64,000 nucleotides of DNA from Mesorhizobium sp. M2D.F.Ca.ET.226.01.1.1 (GTDB taxonomy: Bacteria; Pseudomonadota; Alphaproteobacteria; Rhizobiales; Rhizobiaceae): positions 62,001 through 126,000 of the forward strand of contig NZ_RZOY02000009.1 in assembly GCF_004022705.2 (NCBI RefSeq). The letters are read 5' to 3'. Shown here in pieces: positions 44,485 through 54,100 of the stretch. The position numbers and the translations under genes are program-made. Each line of letters starts with the position of its first letter. Within the stretch, counting starts at the first letter, position 1. A model generated the notes under the pieces. That model searched no databases. It worked only from the letters and a program-made list of their open reading frames with translations, and had not been told where the DNA came from.

Positions 44485-45774
44485 TTACTTGAACACCTTG
44501 TCGGGCGCGTCGAGGCTGTCGGAGCCCTCGAAGGCGATCTGGTTCAGCTTGAGCGAGCCGACGGCGCGCTCGATCGACTTGGTCTGGTCGATCAGCGCGT
44601 CGATCGCCGCCTGCACGGTGGCGTTGCCTTGCGCGTTGCCTTCGGCGATCTGCTGGTCATAGGCCTCGCCGGCCAGCGCGCGCGCCTTGATGGCCTCCAT
44701 CTTGGCGACGCTGGTGTCGAGCTTGCCCGACAGCTCCTTGTCGATCGCCGGATCGGCAGCCTTCACCAAGTCTGACACCGACGGACCCGAGACCACGGAG
44801 CCATCGAGCCGCTTGTAGCTGGCATGATAGGTGTCGCGAATGCCGACGGCGTCATAGAGATGCGAGTTATAGGTGTTGTCGGAGAAGCAGTCGTGCTCCT
44901 CTTCCGGATCGTGCAGCAAGAGGCCGAGCTTCATGCGCTCGCCGGCAAGCTCGCCGTAGGAGAGCGAGCCCATGCCGGTGAAAATGGTGGAGATGCTGGC
45001 ATTGGCGTCGCCGTCGGTGAGATTCTTGCGCGCGGCGCCGTCTTCCTTCCAGTTGTTGACCATCTCCTGCAGGTCGGACACCAGGAGGTCGCTCGCCGAC
45101 TTCAGATATTCGGCGCGTCGGTCGCAATTGCCGCCGGTGCAGTTCTTGAGGTCGTAGTCGGTGTAGGGACGCTCGCCGGCTCCAGGGCCGGTGCCGTGCA
45201 GATCCTGGCCCCAGAGCAGGAACTCGATGGCGTGATATCCGGTCGCGACATTGGCTTCGACGCCGCCGGCCTGTTGCAGCGTGCCGGACAGGAATTCCGG
45301 CGTCAGCTTCGAGGCATCGACCTTCTTGCCGTTGATCTCGATCTCCTCGTTGGCGATGACGTTGGCCGTGTAGAGCGTGTTCTCGTCCGACTCGGCGCCA
45401 TAGCTCTTGGCGACATAATCGATCAGGCCTTCATCCAGCGGCCAGGAATTCACCTCGCCCTCCCAGTCGTCGACGATCTTGTTCCCGAAGCGATAGACCT
45501 CGGTCTGCTGGTAAGGAATGCGCGCCGCCTTCCAGGCTTCGCGCGCGGCGTTCAGCGTATCGGCCGAAGGGCTGGCGACGAGCGCGTCGACCGCCTTGTC
45601 CAGCGCCTGCGCGGTCGTCATCGAATCCTCGTATTTTGCCAGCGCGATGTCGGCATAGGTCTTGATCACCGCCTTCGTGTCGGTCTCGGCTTTGGCCGGC
45701 AACACGAACACCGCCGCCGTCAACGCAGCCGTGGCGCAAATTGCAGCCAGCCTGCCGCCATTACGTGCCGTCAT
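44485..45774 (-). CDS. irpA: Imelysin-family (M75) periplasmic protein, IrpA-like
   Basis: A 429-residue exported imelysin. The signal peptide runs to about residue 29 (VLPAKAE). The canonical GxHxxE site is present as GYHAIE (179-184) in TGYHAIEFLLWGQDLHGTG, with GERPYTDYD following. IrpA was named in cyanobacteria as an iron-regulated protein; EfeO carries a related domain. ATG 45774 has a GAGAAGGA ribosome site and fits the signal peptide. A GTG at 45894 with an ideal GGAGG site is in frame and would add 40 residues. It is the first gene of the unit reading towards DUF1513 and lies downstream of an Irr-type ICE box. Confidence 0.9.
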   Translation of the reverse strand: MTARNGGRLAAICATAALTAAVFVLPAKAETDTKAVIKTYADIALAKYEDSMTTAQALDKAVDALVASPSADTLNAAREAWKAARIPYQQTEVYRFGNKIVDDWEGEVNSWPLDEGLIDYVAKSYGAESDENTLYTANVIANEEIEINGKKVDASKLTPEFLSGTLQQAGGVEANVATGYHAIEFLLWGQDLHGTGPGAGERPYTDYDLKNCTGGNCDRRAEYLKSASDLLVSDLQEMVNNWKEDGAARKNLTDGDANASISTIFTGMGSLSYGELAGERMKLGLLLHDPEEEHDCFSDNTYNSHLYDAVGIRDTYHASYKRLDGSVVSGPSVSDLVKAADPAIDKELSGKLDTSVAKMEAIKARALAGEAYDQQIAEGNAQGNATVQAAIDALIDQTKSIERAVGSLKLNQIAFEGSDSLDAPDKVFK

Positions 45775-46021
45775 TATCCTTCTCCAGTTCTTTGGAAATT
45801 TGACAAAAGGCGCGTGTGTCCACCCGCGCCGAGGCATGAGCAAGCCGGGAAAAATGGTGGCCGCGCCGATGCGCGTTTCGCGATAAAAAGACACTCACTT
45901 GCCTCCAATCGAAAGGGTTCAAGGCCCAGACATCAAAGGGGATGCGCTTTGCGCGCAGCCCTCCATAAAGCGATGGATCGGCCGGAAGTCAACTGGTCTG
46001 ACGGAGAAAAATCAATTGAAA
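45775..46021 (-). other. Long irpA leader with alternative start
   Basis: About 247 bases separate the predicted irpA transcription start from ATG 45774. Within it GGAGG (45906-45902) lies seven bases before GTG 45894, which is in frame with irpA. A second GTG at 45898 in another frame opens a 44-codon ORF that ends just inside irpA. A short hairpin tgcgc-gcaaa-gcgca lies further upstream. No other gene is seen. Confidence 0.45.
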
Positions 46022-46057
46022 CAATAGTTTAGAATTATTCTAAACTACAAATGTCAA
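46016..46057. promoter_or_regulatory. Irr/ICE box overlapping two divergent promoters
   Basis: A 21-base perfect odd-centred palindrome occupies 46026-46046; its core TTTAGAATTATTCTAAA (46028-46044) fits the published Irr ICE consensus TTTAGAA-N3-TTCTAAA. Minus strand: TTGACA (46057-46052), 18 bases, TCTAAA (46033-46028) towards irpA. Plus strand: TTGAAA (46016-46021), 17 bases, TCTAAA (46039-46044) towards the FAD reductase. Each -10 hexamer is one ICE half-site, so Irr bound here should block both promoters. Confidence 0.85.
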
Positions 46058-46207
46058 CTTTAAGGTTGACCGAGACAGGGAAGTTCGCCGGTGGCCCGAT
46101 TGACAGACAGCCGTTCTGGGTGCGACCCGATCGGCGGATCTTGCGGCGGCGGCAGACAATCGCCACCTGGCGCAAGGGCCTAGATTTCAAGGCAAAAAAG
46201 GATTGCG

Positions 46208-47461
46208 ATGACGAACGGGGTTGTGATTGTCGGTGCGGGCCATGCCGGCGTGCAGGCGGCCGCCAGCCTGCGTGAAGAGGGCTACGAAGGACCCGTCGTC
46301 CTGATCGGCGACGAGAAGGAGCTGCCCTATCACAAGCCGCCGCTGTCCAAGACCTTCATCAAGGACCCGGAGGCCAAGCCGCAGCCTTTGCGCGGCGAGG
46401 CTTTTTATACGGGCAATGCCATCGATTTCCGGCCGGGCGTGCGCATCGACAGCATCGATGCCGGCGCGGGCCAGTTGAATGTTGCAGGCGGTGGAACGCT
46501 CGCCTTCGACCGGCTGATCCTGGCGACCGGCTCGCGGCCGCGCCTGCTCAAGCTCGACGGCGTCGACCTTGCCGGCGTGGTCTCGCTGCGCTCATTGGCC
46601 GATGCGCACCTGATCCGCGAGCTCAGCGCGCAAAGCGAGGATGTGGTCATTCTCGGCGGCGGCTTCATCGGACTGGAGATCGCGGCGACGCTGAGGGTCG
46701 CTGGCCGCAACGTCACCGTCGTCGAGGCGGTCGACCGGCTGCTCGGCCGCGCCGTGGCGCCGGTTATCGCCGCGCACGTGCGCCAGCGCCTGGAAGCGAT
46801 CGGCGTGCGTATCCTGACCGGCACCACCGTCGTGCGTCTCGAAGGCGAAAACGGCCGTGTTTCAGCCGCCATTACATCAAGCGGCGAGCGGCTGCCGGCG
46901 CAGATGGTGATCATCGGCATCGGCGTGGTGCCCAATGTCGAACTGGCGGAAGCCGCGGGCCTCGCCATCGGCAACGGCATCCGTGTCGACCAGCATATGC
47001 AAAGCTCTGTTCCCGAAATCCTCGCCATCGGCGACGCGGCCTCCTACCGACACTGGTTTTCCGGCGGCGACGTGCGGTTGGAATCGGTGCAGAACGCCAC
47101 CGACCAGGCGCGGCTCGCCGCGCGCACCATCCTCGGGCGCTTGGAGTCCTTCTCCGCCGTGCCGTGGTTCTGGTCGGATATCGGCGACATGAAGCTGCAG
47201 ATGGTCGGCCTGACGCAAGGCGGGGACAGCCACGTGGTGCTCGGCGATCCCGCCGAGAATAAATTCTCGATCTACCACTATGCCGGCAACCGGCTGCTCG
47301 GTATCGAATCCGTCAACCGCCCGGCCGACCACATGCTTGGCCGCAAGATGCTCGGCGCTGGCTTCTCGCCGTCGCCACAGACCGTCGCGGGCGGGCCGGA
47401 TGCGCTGAAGGCGGCGCTTGCGGCCTTCAGCGAAAGCGAGCCGGCAAGAGCCGCTGGTTAG
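46208..47461 (+). CDS. FAD-dependent ferredoxin reductase (putidaredoxin/rhodocoxin reductase type)
   Basis: A 417-residue NAD(P)H:[2Fe-2S] ferredoxin reductase. FAD-binding GAGHAGVQAAASLREEGY at the N-terminus, NAD(P)-binding GGGFIGLEIAATL near residue 151, and the second FAD motif EILAIGDAA are present, plus the family's PYHKPPLSK and C-terminal domain. These enzymes pass electrons from NADH to small ferredoxins. It is transcribed divergently from the irpA unit and shares its ICE box, so Bfd is a plausible partner (inference). The stop overlaps that of gabT on the other strand. Confidence 0.9.
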   Translation: MTNGVVIVGAGHAGVQAAASLREEGYEGPVVLIGDEKELPYHKPPLSKTFIKDPEAKPQPLRGEAFYTGNAIDFRPGVRIDSIDAGAGQLNVAGGGTLAFDRLILATGSRPRLLKLDGVDLAGVVSLRSLADAHLIRELSAQSEDVVILGGGFIGLEIAATLRVAGRNVTVVEAVDRLLGRAVAPVIAAHVRQRLEAIGVRILTGTTVVRLEGENGRVSAAITSSGERLPAQMVIIGIGVVPNVELAEAAGLAIGNGIRVDQHMQSSVPEILAIGDAASYRHWFSGGDVRLESVQNATDQARLAARTILGRLESFSAVPWFWSDIGDMKLQMVGLTQGGDSHVVLGDPAENKFSIYHYAGNRLLGIESVNRPADHMLGRKMLGAGFSPSPQTVAGGPDALKAALAAFSESEPARAAG

Positions 47462-48735
47462 GCCGCCCGCGCGTCGCGGATCGAGGTCTCCAGGATGTCC
47501 AGAGCCTCGGTCATGACGCCGTCCTGGATGGTGATCGGCGACAGGAAACGGATGACGTTGCCGTAGACACCGCAGGTGAGCAGGATGAGGCCCTTGTCCA
47601 GCGCCTTCAGCCTGACCGCATTAGCGAATTCGGCCGACGGCTGACCTTTCTTCACGTCGTTGAACTCGACCGCGTTCATGAAGCCCGGGCCGCGGATGTC
47701 GACGATCTCCGGCACGTCGTCGCGGATCGATTCCAGCCGCTGCTTCAGCCTGGCGCCCAGCGCATTGGCGCGGTCGCAGAGCTTTTCCTCCTCGATGACG
47801 TCGAGCACGGCGTGCGCCGCGGCGACGCCGATCGGGCTGCCGCCATATGTGCCGCCGAGGCCGCCGGGGCCAGGCGCGTCCATGATCTCGGCACGTCCGG
47901 TGACGGCCGACAGCGGAAAACCGCCGGCAAGGCTTTTCGCCATGGTGGTGAGATCGGCCGCCACGTCATGGTGATCCATGGCAAACATCTTGCCGGTGCG
48001 GGCAAAGCCGGTCTGCACCTCGTCGGCGACGAGCAGGATGCCGTGCTGGTCGCAGATCTTGCGCAGTGCGGTCATGAAATCGCGCGGCGCTTCGTAGAAA
48101 CCGCCCTCGCCCTGGACCGGCTCGACGATGATGGCGGCCACCCGGTTCGGATCGACATCGGCCTTGAACAGCTTGTCGAGCGCGGCGAGCGAGTCCGCGA
48201 CCGAAACGCCATGCAGCGCGATCGGGAACGGCGCGTGGAAGACATCGGCAGGCATGGCGCCGAAGCCGACCTTGTAAGGTACCACCTTGCCGGTCAGCGC
48301 CATGCCCATGAAGGTGCGGCCGTGGAAGCCGCCGGAAAAGGCGATGACGGCCTGGCGGCCGGTGGCGTTGCGGGCGATCTTGATGGCGTTCTCGACCGCC
48401 TCGGCGCCGGTGGTGACGAAGACCGTCTTCTTCTCGAACTTGCCGGGCAGCATGCCATTCAGCCGCTCCGCCAGCCGCACATAGCTTTCGTAAGGCACGA
48501 CCTGGTGGCAGGTGTGGGTGAAGCGGTCGAGCTGCGCCTTGACCGCCTCGATGACCTTCGGGTGGCGGTGGCCGGTGTTGACCACGGCGATGCCGGACGA
48601 GAAGTCGATGTAACGGCGGCCCTCGACATCCCAGATTTCCGAATTCTCGGCGCGGTCGGCGTAGATCTGCGTCGTCATGCCGACGCCGCGCGAGATCGAC
48701 TGGTTCTTGCGTTCGGAAATGGCTGAATTCTTCAT
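47458..48735 (-). CDS. gabT: 4-aminobutyrate aminotransferase (class III, PLP)
   Basis: A 425-residue PLP enzyme that transaminates GABA to succinate semialdehyde. Motifs are FVTTGAEAVENAIKIAR, IVEPVQGEGGFYEAP, LLVADEVQTGFARTGKMFAMDHH and the PLP lysine in TTMAKSLAGGFPLS. ATG 48735 (MKNSAISERKNQ) has a GAGGGA ribosome site; the upstream codons are ignored. Closely related class III enzymes such as 5-aminovalerate aminotransferase cannot be excluded. The usual partner gabD is not in the window. Confidence 0.9.
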   Translation of the reverse strand: MKNSAISERKNQSISRGVGMTTQIYADRAENSEIWDVEGRRYIDFSSGIAVVNTGHRHPKVIEAVKAQLDRFTHTCHQVVPYESYVRLAERLNGMLPGKFEKKTVFVTTGAEAVENAIKIARNATGRQAVIAFSGGFHGRTFMGMALTGKVVPYKVGFGAMPADVFHAPFPIALHGVSVADSLAALDKLFKADVDPNRVAAIIVEPVQGEGGFYEAPRDFMTALRKICDQHGILLVADEVQTGFARTGKMFAMDHHDVAADLTTMAKSLAGGFPLSAVTGRAEIMDAPGPGGLGGTYGGSPIGVAAAHAVLDVIEEEKLCDRANALGARLKQRLESIRDDVPEIVDIRGPGFMNAVEFNDVKKGQPSAEFANAVRLKALDKGLILLTCGVYGNVIRFLSPITIQDGVMTEALDILETSIRDARAA

Positions 48736-48833
48736 CTTTTCCCTCATCGGGCCGTCCCTCATCGAGAACGGCCCCGTTCCGTTGATCGAAACCCTTCTGA
48801 CCTTATTTCACGTTTTGCTCAAGTCGGCACTAT

Positions 48834-48851
48834 GGCCCAGTCGATTGGGCC
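48834..48851. promoter_or_regulatory. Near-perfect 18-bp palindrome between gabT and the RND operon
   Basis: ggccca-gtcgat-tgggcc is symmetric except for one pair of positions. It lies in the 256-base divergent region, about 99 bases from gabT and 140 from the adaptor gene. It could be an operator for a TetR/GntR-type repressor; no regulator gene is adjacent. Confidence 0.35.
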
Positions 48852-48991
48852 TGGCCAAGGCTGGGAAAGGCCTTTAACCAGCTTGCCGATACGCACCGCA
48901 GAAATGGTTTCCTTTTCCCGCCGATCGATTAATCTCGCTTCATCCGCGACGCGCCGCCGTCAGGAGCGGCTCCCACGGGTTGAGGGGAACC

Positions 48992-50128
48992 ATGAACTGG
49001 AACGCGACATCGTCCGCCTTGCCGTCTTCGCCGCTCCGCCTTCCTTGTCGTTCAAGAACCTTGTTGCTGCTGGCCTGCGCCGGCGCGGCGCTTCTGGCAA
49101 CCGGCTGCCAGAAGCAGCAGGCGGCGGACAAGAAACTGCCGGTGTTGGTGACCACGCAGAAGGTCGCCCTCGCGGACTATGCGCCTCGGACCTCGCTGAC
49201 CGGCGTGATCGCGGCCCGCACGCTCAACAATCTATCGTTCCGGGTCGGCGGTCGCGTCGCCGAGCGGCTGGTCGATGTCGGCCAGCATGTCGACCAGGGC
49301 GCGGTGCTTGCGCGCATCGATCCGCAGGAACAGCAATCGGATCTGCGCTCGGCGCAGGCCGACCTTGATGCCGCACGGGCGCAGCTCACCCAAGCGACGG
49401 CCACTTATCAGCGGCAAAAGACGCTGCTTTCGCAAGGGTTTACGACGAGACGGGATTTCGACGTCGCCGACCAGACGCTGAAAGTGGCGCAAGGCAGCGT
49501 CGATGCCGCGCAGAGCGCCTTGGCCAATGCCAAGGAGAACCTTTCCTACACTGAGCTCAAGGCGGGCGCCGCCGGCGTCATCACGGCGCGCCAGGTCGAG
49601 GCCGGACAGGTGGTGCAGGCGGCGCAGACGGTGTTCACCGTCGCTGAGGACGGCGACCGTGACGCGGTCTTCAACGTACATGAAACGCTGGTTGTCCAGA
49701 CACCTCCTTCTCCGGCGGTGACGATCACGCTGCTTTCCGACCCGCAGGTGCGCGCGACCGGCAAGGTGCGCGAGGTCTCACCGGCGGTCGATACCGCGTC
49801 GGGATCTATCCGAGTCAAGATCGGTATTCCCGATACACCTGCCGGCATGCCACTGGGTGCGGCCGTCATCGGCACGGTCAGCGCCAAGTCGGTCAAGGCC
49901 ATCCTGTTGCCCTGGCAGGCGCTGACTTCGATCGCAGGCAAGCCCGCCGTCTGGATCGTCGATCCGTCGAGCAAGGCTGTAAGCACGGCGCCGGTCGAGG
50001 TGCTCGCCTTCGATTCCGGCGTGGTCGCCGTCGACAAGGGTTTGCAGGAGGGCCAGAGCGTCGTCACCGCCGGCGGGCAGTTGCTCAGCCCAGGACAGAC
50101 GGTCGAGGTGGCGGGGGCGAGCCAATGA
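48992..50128 (+). CDS. RND efflux periplasmic adaptor, lipoprotein
   Basis: A 378-residue membrane-fusion (HlyD/AcrA) protein with a lipobox LLATGCQK (Cys about residue 40), barrel-sandwich hybrid segment GVIAARTLNNLSFRVGGRVAERLVDVGQHVDQGAVLARIDP, an alpha-hairpin and a beta-barrel region. ATG 48992 has a GAGGGG site. Its last four bases overlap the next adaptor gene. It links the RND pump with an outer-membrane channel; no TolC-like gene is nearby. Confidence 0.93.
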   Translation: MNWNATSSALPSSPLRLPCRSRTLLLLACAGAALLATGCQKQQAADKKLPVLVTTQKVALADYAPRTSLTGVIAARTLNNLSFRVGGRVAERLVDVGQHVDQGAVLARIDPQEQQSDLRSAQADLDAARAQLTQATATYQRQKTLLSQGFTTRRDFDVADQTLKVAQGSVDAAQSALANAKENLSYTELKAGAAGVITARQVEAGQVVQAAQTVFTVAEDGDRDAVFNVHETLVVQTPPSPAVTITLLSDPQVRATGKVREVSPAVDTASGSIRVKIGIPDTPAGMPLGAAVIGTVSAKSVKAILLPWQALTSIAGKPAVWIVDPSSKAVSTAPVEVLAFDSGVVAVDKGLQEGQSVVTAGGQLLSPGQTVEVAGASQ

Positions 50129-51198
50129 ACCGGTTGCCGCACATCGCTTCCTTGCTGATCCTTGCTACGCTTGCCGCCTGCTCGCGTTCGGAAGAGAAGC
50201 TGCCGGATGTCATCCGGCCGGTTCTCTCGGTGGTGGTCGAGCCGAAGACCGTCGAGACGTTCGGCTTCGCCGGCTCGGTCGAACCGCAATACAGCGCCGA
50301 CCTTGCCTTTCGCCTGCTCGGCCGCGTCGTCTCGCGCGACGTCAAGGTCGGCGATCTCGTCACCAAGGGCACGACGATCGCCGCGCTCGATCCGACGGCT
50401 CTGGAGCTCGCCGTCCAGGCCTCGAAAGCCGATCTGTCGAACGCCCAGGCACAGTTCATCAACGCCGCCGCCAGCGAGGATCGCCAGCGGCAATTGCTTG
50501 CCTCGGCCAACACATCGCAAGCCACGTTCGATGCCGCCAAACAAGCGCGGCAAGCGGCGGAAGCCGGTGTCGAGCGGGCCAATGCCGCTTTGGCCAAGTC
50601 GCAGGAGCAGCTCGGCTATGCCCGGCTGTTCTCCGATTTCGACGGCGTCGTCACAGCGGTCGGCGCCGAGGTCGGGCAGACCGTTTCGCCGGGACAGACG
50701 GTCGTCACGGTGGCGCGTACCGATCCCCGCGAGGCCGTGGTCGACATTCCCGACCAGCAGATCGGCGACCTCACCGTCGGGACGCCGTTCGAGATCATCC
50801 TGCAGTCGCTGCCGACCATCAAAACCGACGCCAAGCTGCGCGAGATCGCACCGCAATCGGAGGGCTCTACCCGCACCCGCCGCGTGCGGCTGACACTGGT
50901 CAATCCGCCGTCGGCCTTCCGGCTGGGCTCGACGATCACGGCAACGCGCATGACCAAGGTCACGCCGACGATCGAACTGCCGATGTCGGCGCTGCTCGAA
51001 AAGGACGGGTCGGAGAAAGTCTGGATCGTCGATCCGCAATCCTCCAGCGTGAGCGCGCGCGAGATCAAGGTCGCTTCGAAGAATGGCGGCTCCTTCACCC
51101 TGGCAGAGGGACTTGAAGCCGGCATGCGCGTCGTCACCGCCGGCGTCCACAGCCTGAGCGAAGGCCAGAAGGTCAAAGTGCCGGAGGGCGGCGTCTGA
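50125..51198 (+). CDS. Second RND efflux periplasmic adaptor, lipoprotein
   Basis: A 357-residue adaptor with lipobox LAACSRSE (Cys at about residue 20), GFAGSVEPQYSADLAFRLLGRVVSRDVKVGDLVTKGTTIAALDP, an alpha-hairpin and DFDGVVTAVGAEVGQTVSPGQTVV. It is distinct in sequence from the upstream adaptor but has the same architecture, and overlaps both neighbours (ATGA; 1-base overlap with the pump), so a hetero-adaptor assembly is plausible. Confidence 0.93.
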   Translation: MNRLPHIASLLILATLAACSRSEEKLPDVIRPVLSVVVEPKTVETFGFAGSVEPQYSADLAFRLLGRVVSRDVKVGDLVTKGTTIAALDPTALELAVQASKADLSNAQAQFINAAASEDRQRQLLASANTSQATFDAAKQARQAAEAGVERANAALAKSQEQLGYARLFSDFDGVVTAVGAEVGQTVSPGQTVVTVARTDPREAVVDIPDQQIGDLTVGTPFEIILQSLPTIKTDAKLREIAPQSEGSTRTRRVRLTLVNPPSAFRLGSTITATRMTKVTPTIELPMSALLEKDGSEKVWIVDPQSSSVSAREIKVASKNGGSFTLAEGLEAGMRVVTAGVHSLSEGQKVKVPEGGV

Positions 51199-54100
51199 TG
51201 AAGGGCTTCAACCTCTCCGACTGGGCGCTCAACCACCGCTCCATGGTCTGGTATTTCATGCTGGTCTTCGTGGTGGCCGGCATTTTCTCCTATCTCAATC
51301 TCGGCCGCGAGGAAGACCCCGCCTTCACGATCAAGACCATGATCATCCAGGCCAATTGGCCTGGTGCTTCGGTCAAGGAGACGGTGCAGCAGGTGACCGA
51401 CCGCATCGAGAAGAAGCTCGAGGAGCTCGATAGCCTCGACTACACCAAATCCGTCACCACCGCCGGCCAGACCGTCGTCTTCGTCAACCTGAAGGACACC
51501 ACCAAGGCCCGCGACGTCGTGCCCAACTGGCTTCAGGTGCGCAACATGGTCAACGACATCAGGGCGCAGTTTCCGCAAGGCGTGCAGGGACCGTTCTTCA
51601 ACGACCGCTTCGGCGACGTCTTCGGCAACATCTACGCCTTCACCGCCGACGGGCTGACGCCGCGCCAATTGCGCGACTATGTCGAGGATGTCCGCACCAA
51701 GATCCTGACCGTGCCGAATGCCGGCAAGGTCGATCTGGTCGGCGCGCAGGACGAGGCGATCTATCTCGAGTTCTCGAGCCGGCAGATCGCCGCGCTCGGC
51801 CTCAACCAGCAGCAAATCGTCGCCAGCCTGCAGGCGCAGAACGCGATCACGCCCTCCGGCGTCATCGAGTCCGGACCGGAGCGCATCAGTGTGCGGGTCG
51901 GCGGACAGTTCACTTCCGAGGAGAGCCTGCGCGCCATCAATTTGCGCGTCAACGACCGCTTCTTCCGGTTAAGCGATGTGGCGACGATCAGGCGCGGCTA
52001 TGTCGACCCGCCGACGACCCTGTTCCGTTTCAACGGCCAGGATGCGATCGGGCTTGCCATCGGCATGAAGCCCAACGCCAACCTGCTCAAATTCGGCGAG
52101 GCGCTGCATGAGGAGATGCAGAAGGTGCTTGCCGACCTGCCGGTCGGCGTCGGCGTGCATCTGGTGGCCGACCAGCCGGTCATCGTCGAGGAGGCTGTAT
52201 CGGGCTTCACGCGGGCGCTGTTCGAGGCGGTGGCGATCGTGCTCGCGGTCTCCTTCATCAGCCTCGGCATGCGCGCCGGCTTCGTCGTGGCACTGTCGAT
52301 CCCGCTGGTGCTGGCCATCACCTTCACGGTGATGGCCTATCTCGGCATCTCGCTGCAGCGCATTTCGCTCGGCGCCTTGATCATCGCGCTGGGATTATTG
52401 GTCGACGATGCGATGATCGCGGTCGAGATGATGGTGGCGCGGCTGGAGGTTGGAGACAGTCTGCGCAAGGCGGCGACCTATGTCTACACCTCGACCGCCT
52501 TCCCGATGCTGACCGGCACGCTGGTGACGGTCGCCGGCTTCATCCCGATCGGCCTCAACTCGAGCGCGGCGGGCGAGTACACCTTCACGCTGTTCGTCGT
52601 CATCGCGGTGTCGCTGCTGGTGTCATGGATCGTGGCGGTGCTGTTCGCGCCGCTGCTCGGCGTGACCATCCTGCCGGCGACGATGAAGGAGAAGCATCAC
52701 GACCAGCCCGGACGCTTTACCTCGCTGTTCCGGCGCGTGCTTGTCTTGTCGGTGCGCCGCCACTGGCTGACCATTATCGTGACAGTGCTTCTGTTCGCGG
52801 CCTCGATCGCCGGCTTCGGGCTTGTGCAGCAGCAATTCTTCCCGCCTTCCGACCGGCCGGAACTGGTCGTCGACTGGAACCTGCCGCAGAACGCCTCGAT
52901 CACCGATACGCGCGACCAGATGGGGCGCTTCGAACAGCGGGCGCTGGTGGGCAATCCCGACATCGATCATTTCAGCTCCTATATCGGCCAGGGCGCGGTG
53001 CGTTTCCTGCTTGCCTATGACGTGCAGCCGGCCAATCCCTATTTCGGCCAGACGGTGATCGTCACCAAGAGCATCGAGGCGCGCAACCGGGTGAAGCCGG
53101 CGCTGGAAAAGCTGCTGCGCGAGGAATTCGTCGGCACCGACGCCTTCGTCAAGCCGCTCGAGCTCGGGCCACCGGTCGGACGCCCTGTGCAATACCGCGT
53201 CGGCGGCCCCGACATCCAGACGGTGCGGGAACTCGCGCAACAATTCGCCGGCCTGATATCCGCCAATCCGAAGCTGGCAGCCCCCGCCTTCGACTGGAAC
53301 GAGCCCCAGCGCGTGCTGAGGGTCGACGTGCTGCAGGACAAGGCGCGCCAGCTCGGCATCACCTCCTCCGACATCGCCAGCGCCCTGAACAGCACGGTCG
53401 GCGGCGCGACGATCACCCAGGTGCGCGACGCCACCTATCTGATCGATGTCGTTGCGCGCTCGCGCGAGGCGGACCGCAGCTCGATCTCGACGCTGCAGAA
53501 CTTGCAATTGCCGACCGGCACCGGCGAGTCGATCCCGTTAGCGGCGATCGCCAACTTCCGCTACGACCTCGAGCAGCCGACAGTCTGGCGGCGCAACCGC
53601 ACGCCGACGATCACCGTGCGCGCCGGCCTGGTCGGCGACGTGCTGCCGGCGACCGTCGTCAACGAACTGAAGCCGTCGGTCGACGGCTTCATCGCCAAGC
53701 TGCCACCCGGCTATTCGGTCGAGACCGCGGGCTCTGTGGAGGAAAGCGCCAAGAGCCAGGGACCGATCGCGGCCGTGGTGCCGCTGATGCTGTTCGTCAT
53801 GGCGACCATCCTGATGGTGCAGTTGCAAAGCTTCCAGCGCCTGTTCCTGGTGGTGGCGGTTGCGCCGCTCGGCCTGATCGGCGTGGTGGCGGCGCTGGTG
53901 CCCAGCGGCGCCCCGCTTGGCTTCGTCGCCATTCTCGGCGTGTTGGCGCTGATCGGCATCCTGATCCGCAACTCGGTCATCCTGATCGTTCAGATCGAGG
54001 ACCTGGTCGCCGAAGGCAAGGATCGCTGGGCGGCGGTCATCGAGGCGACCGAGCACCGCATGCGGCCGATCGCGCTGACTGCGGCAGCCGCCAGCCTGGC

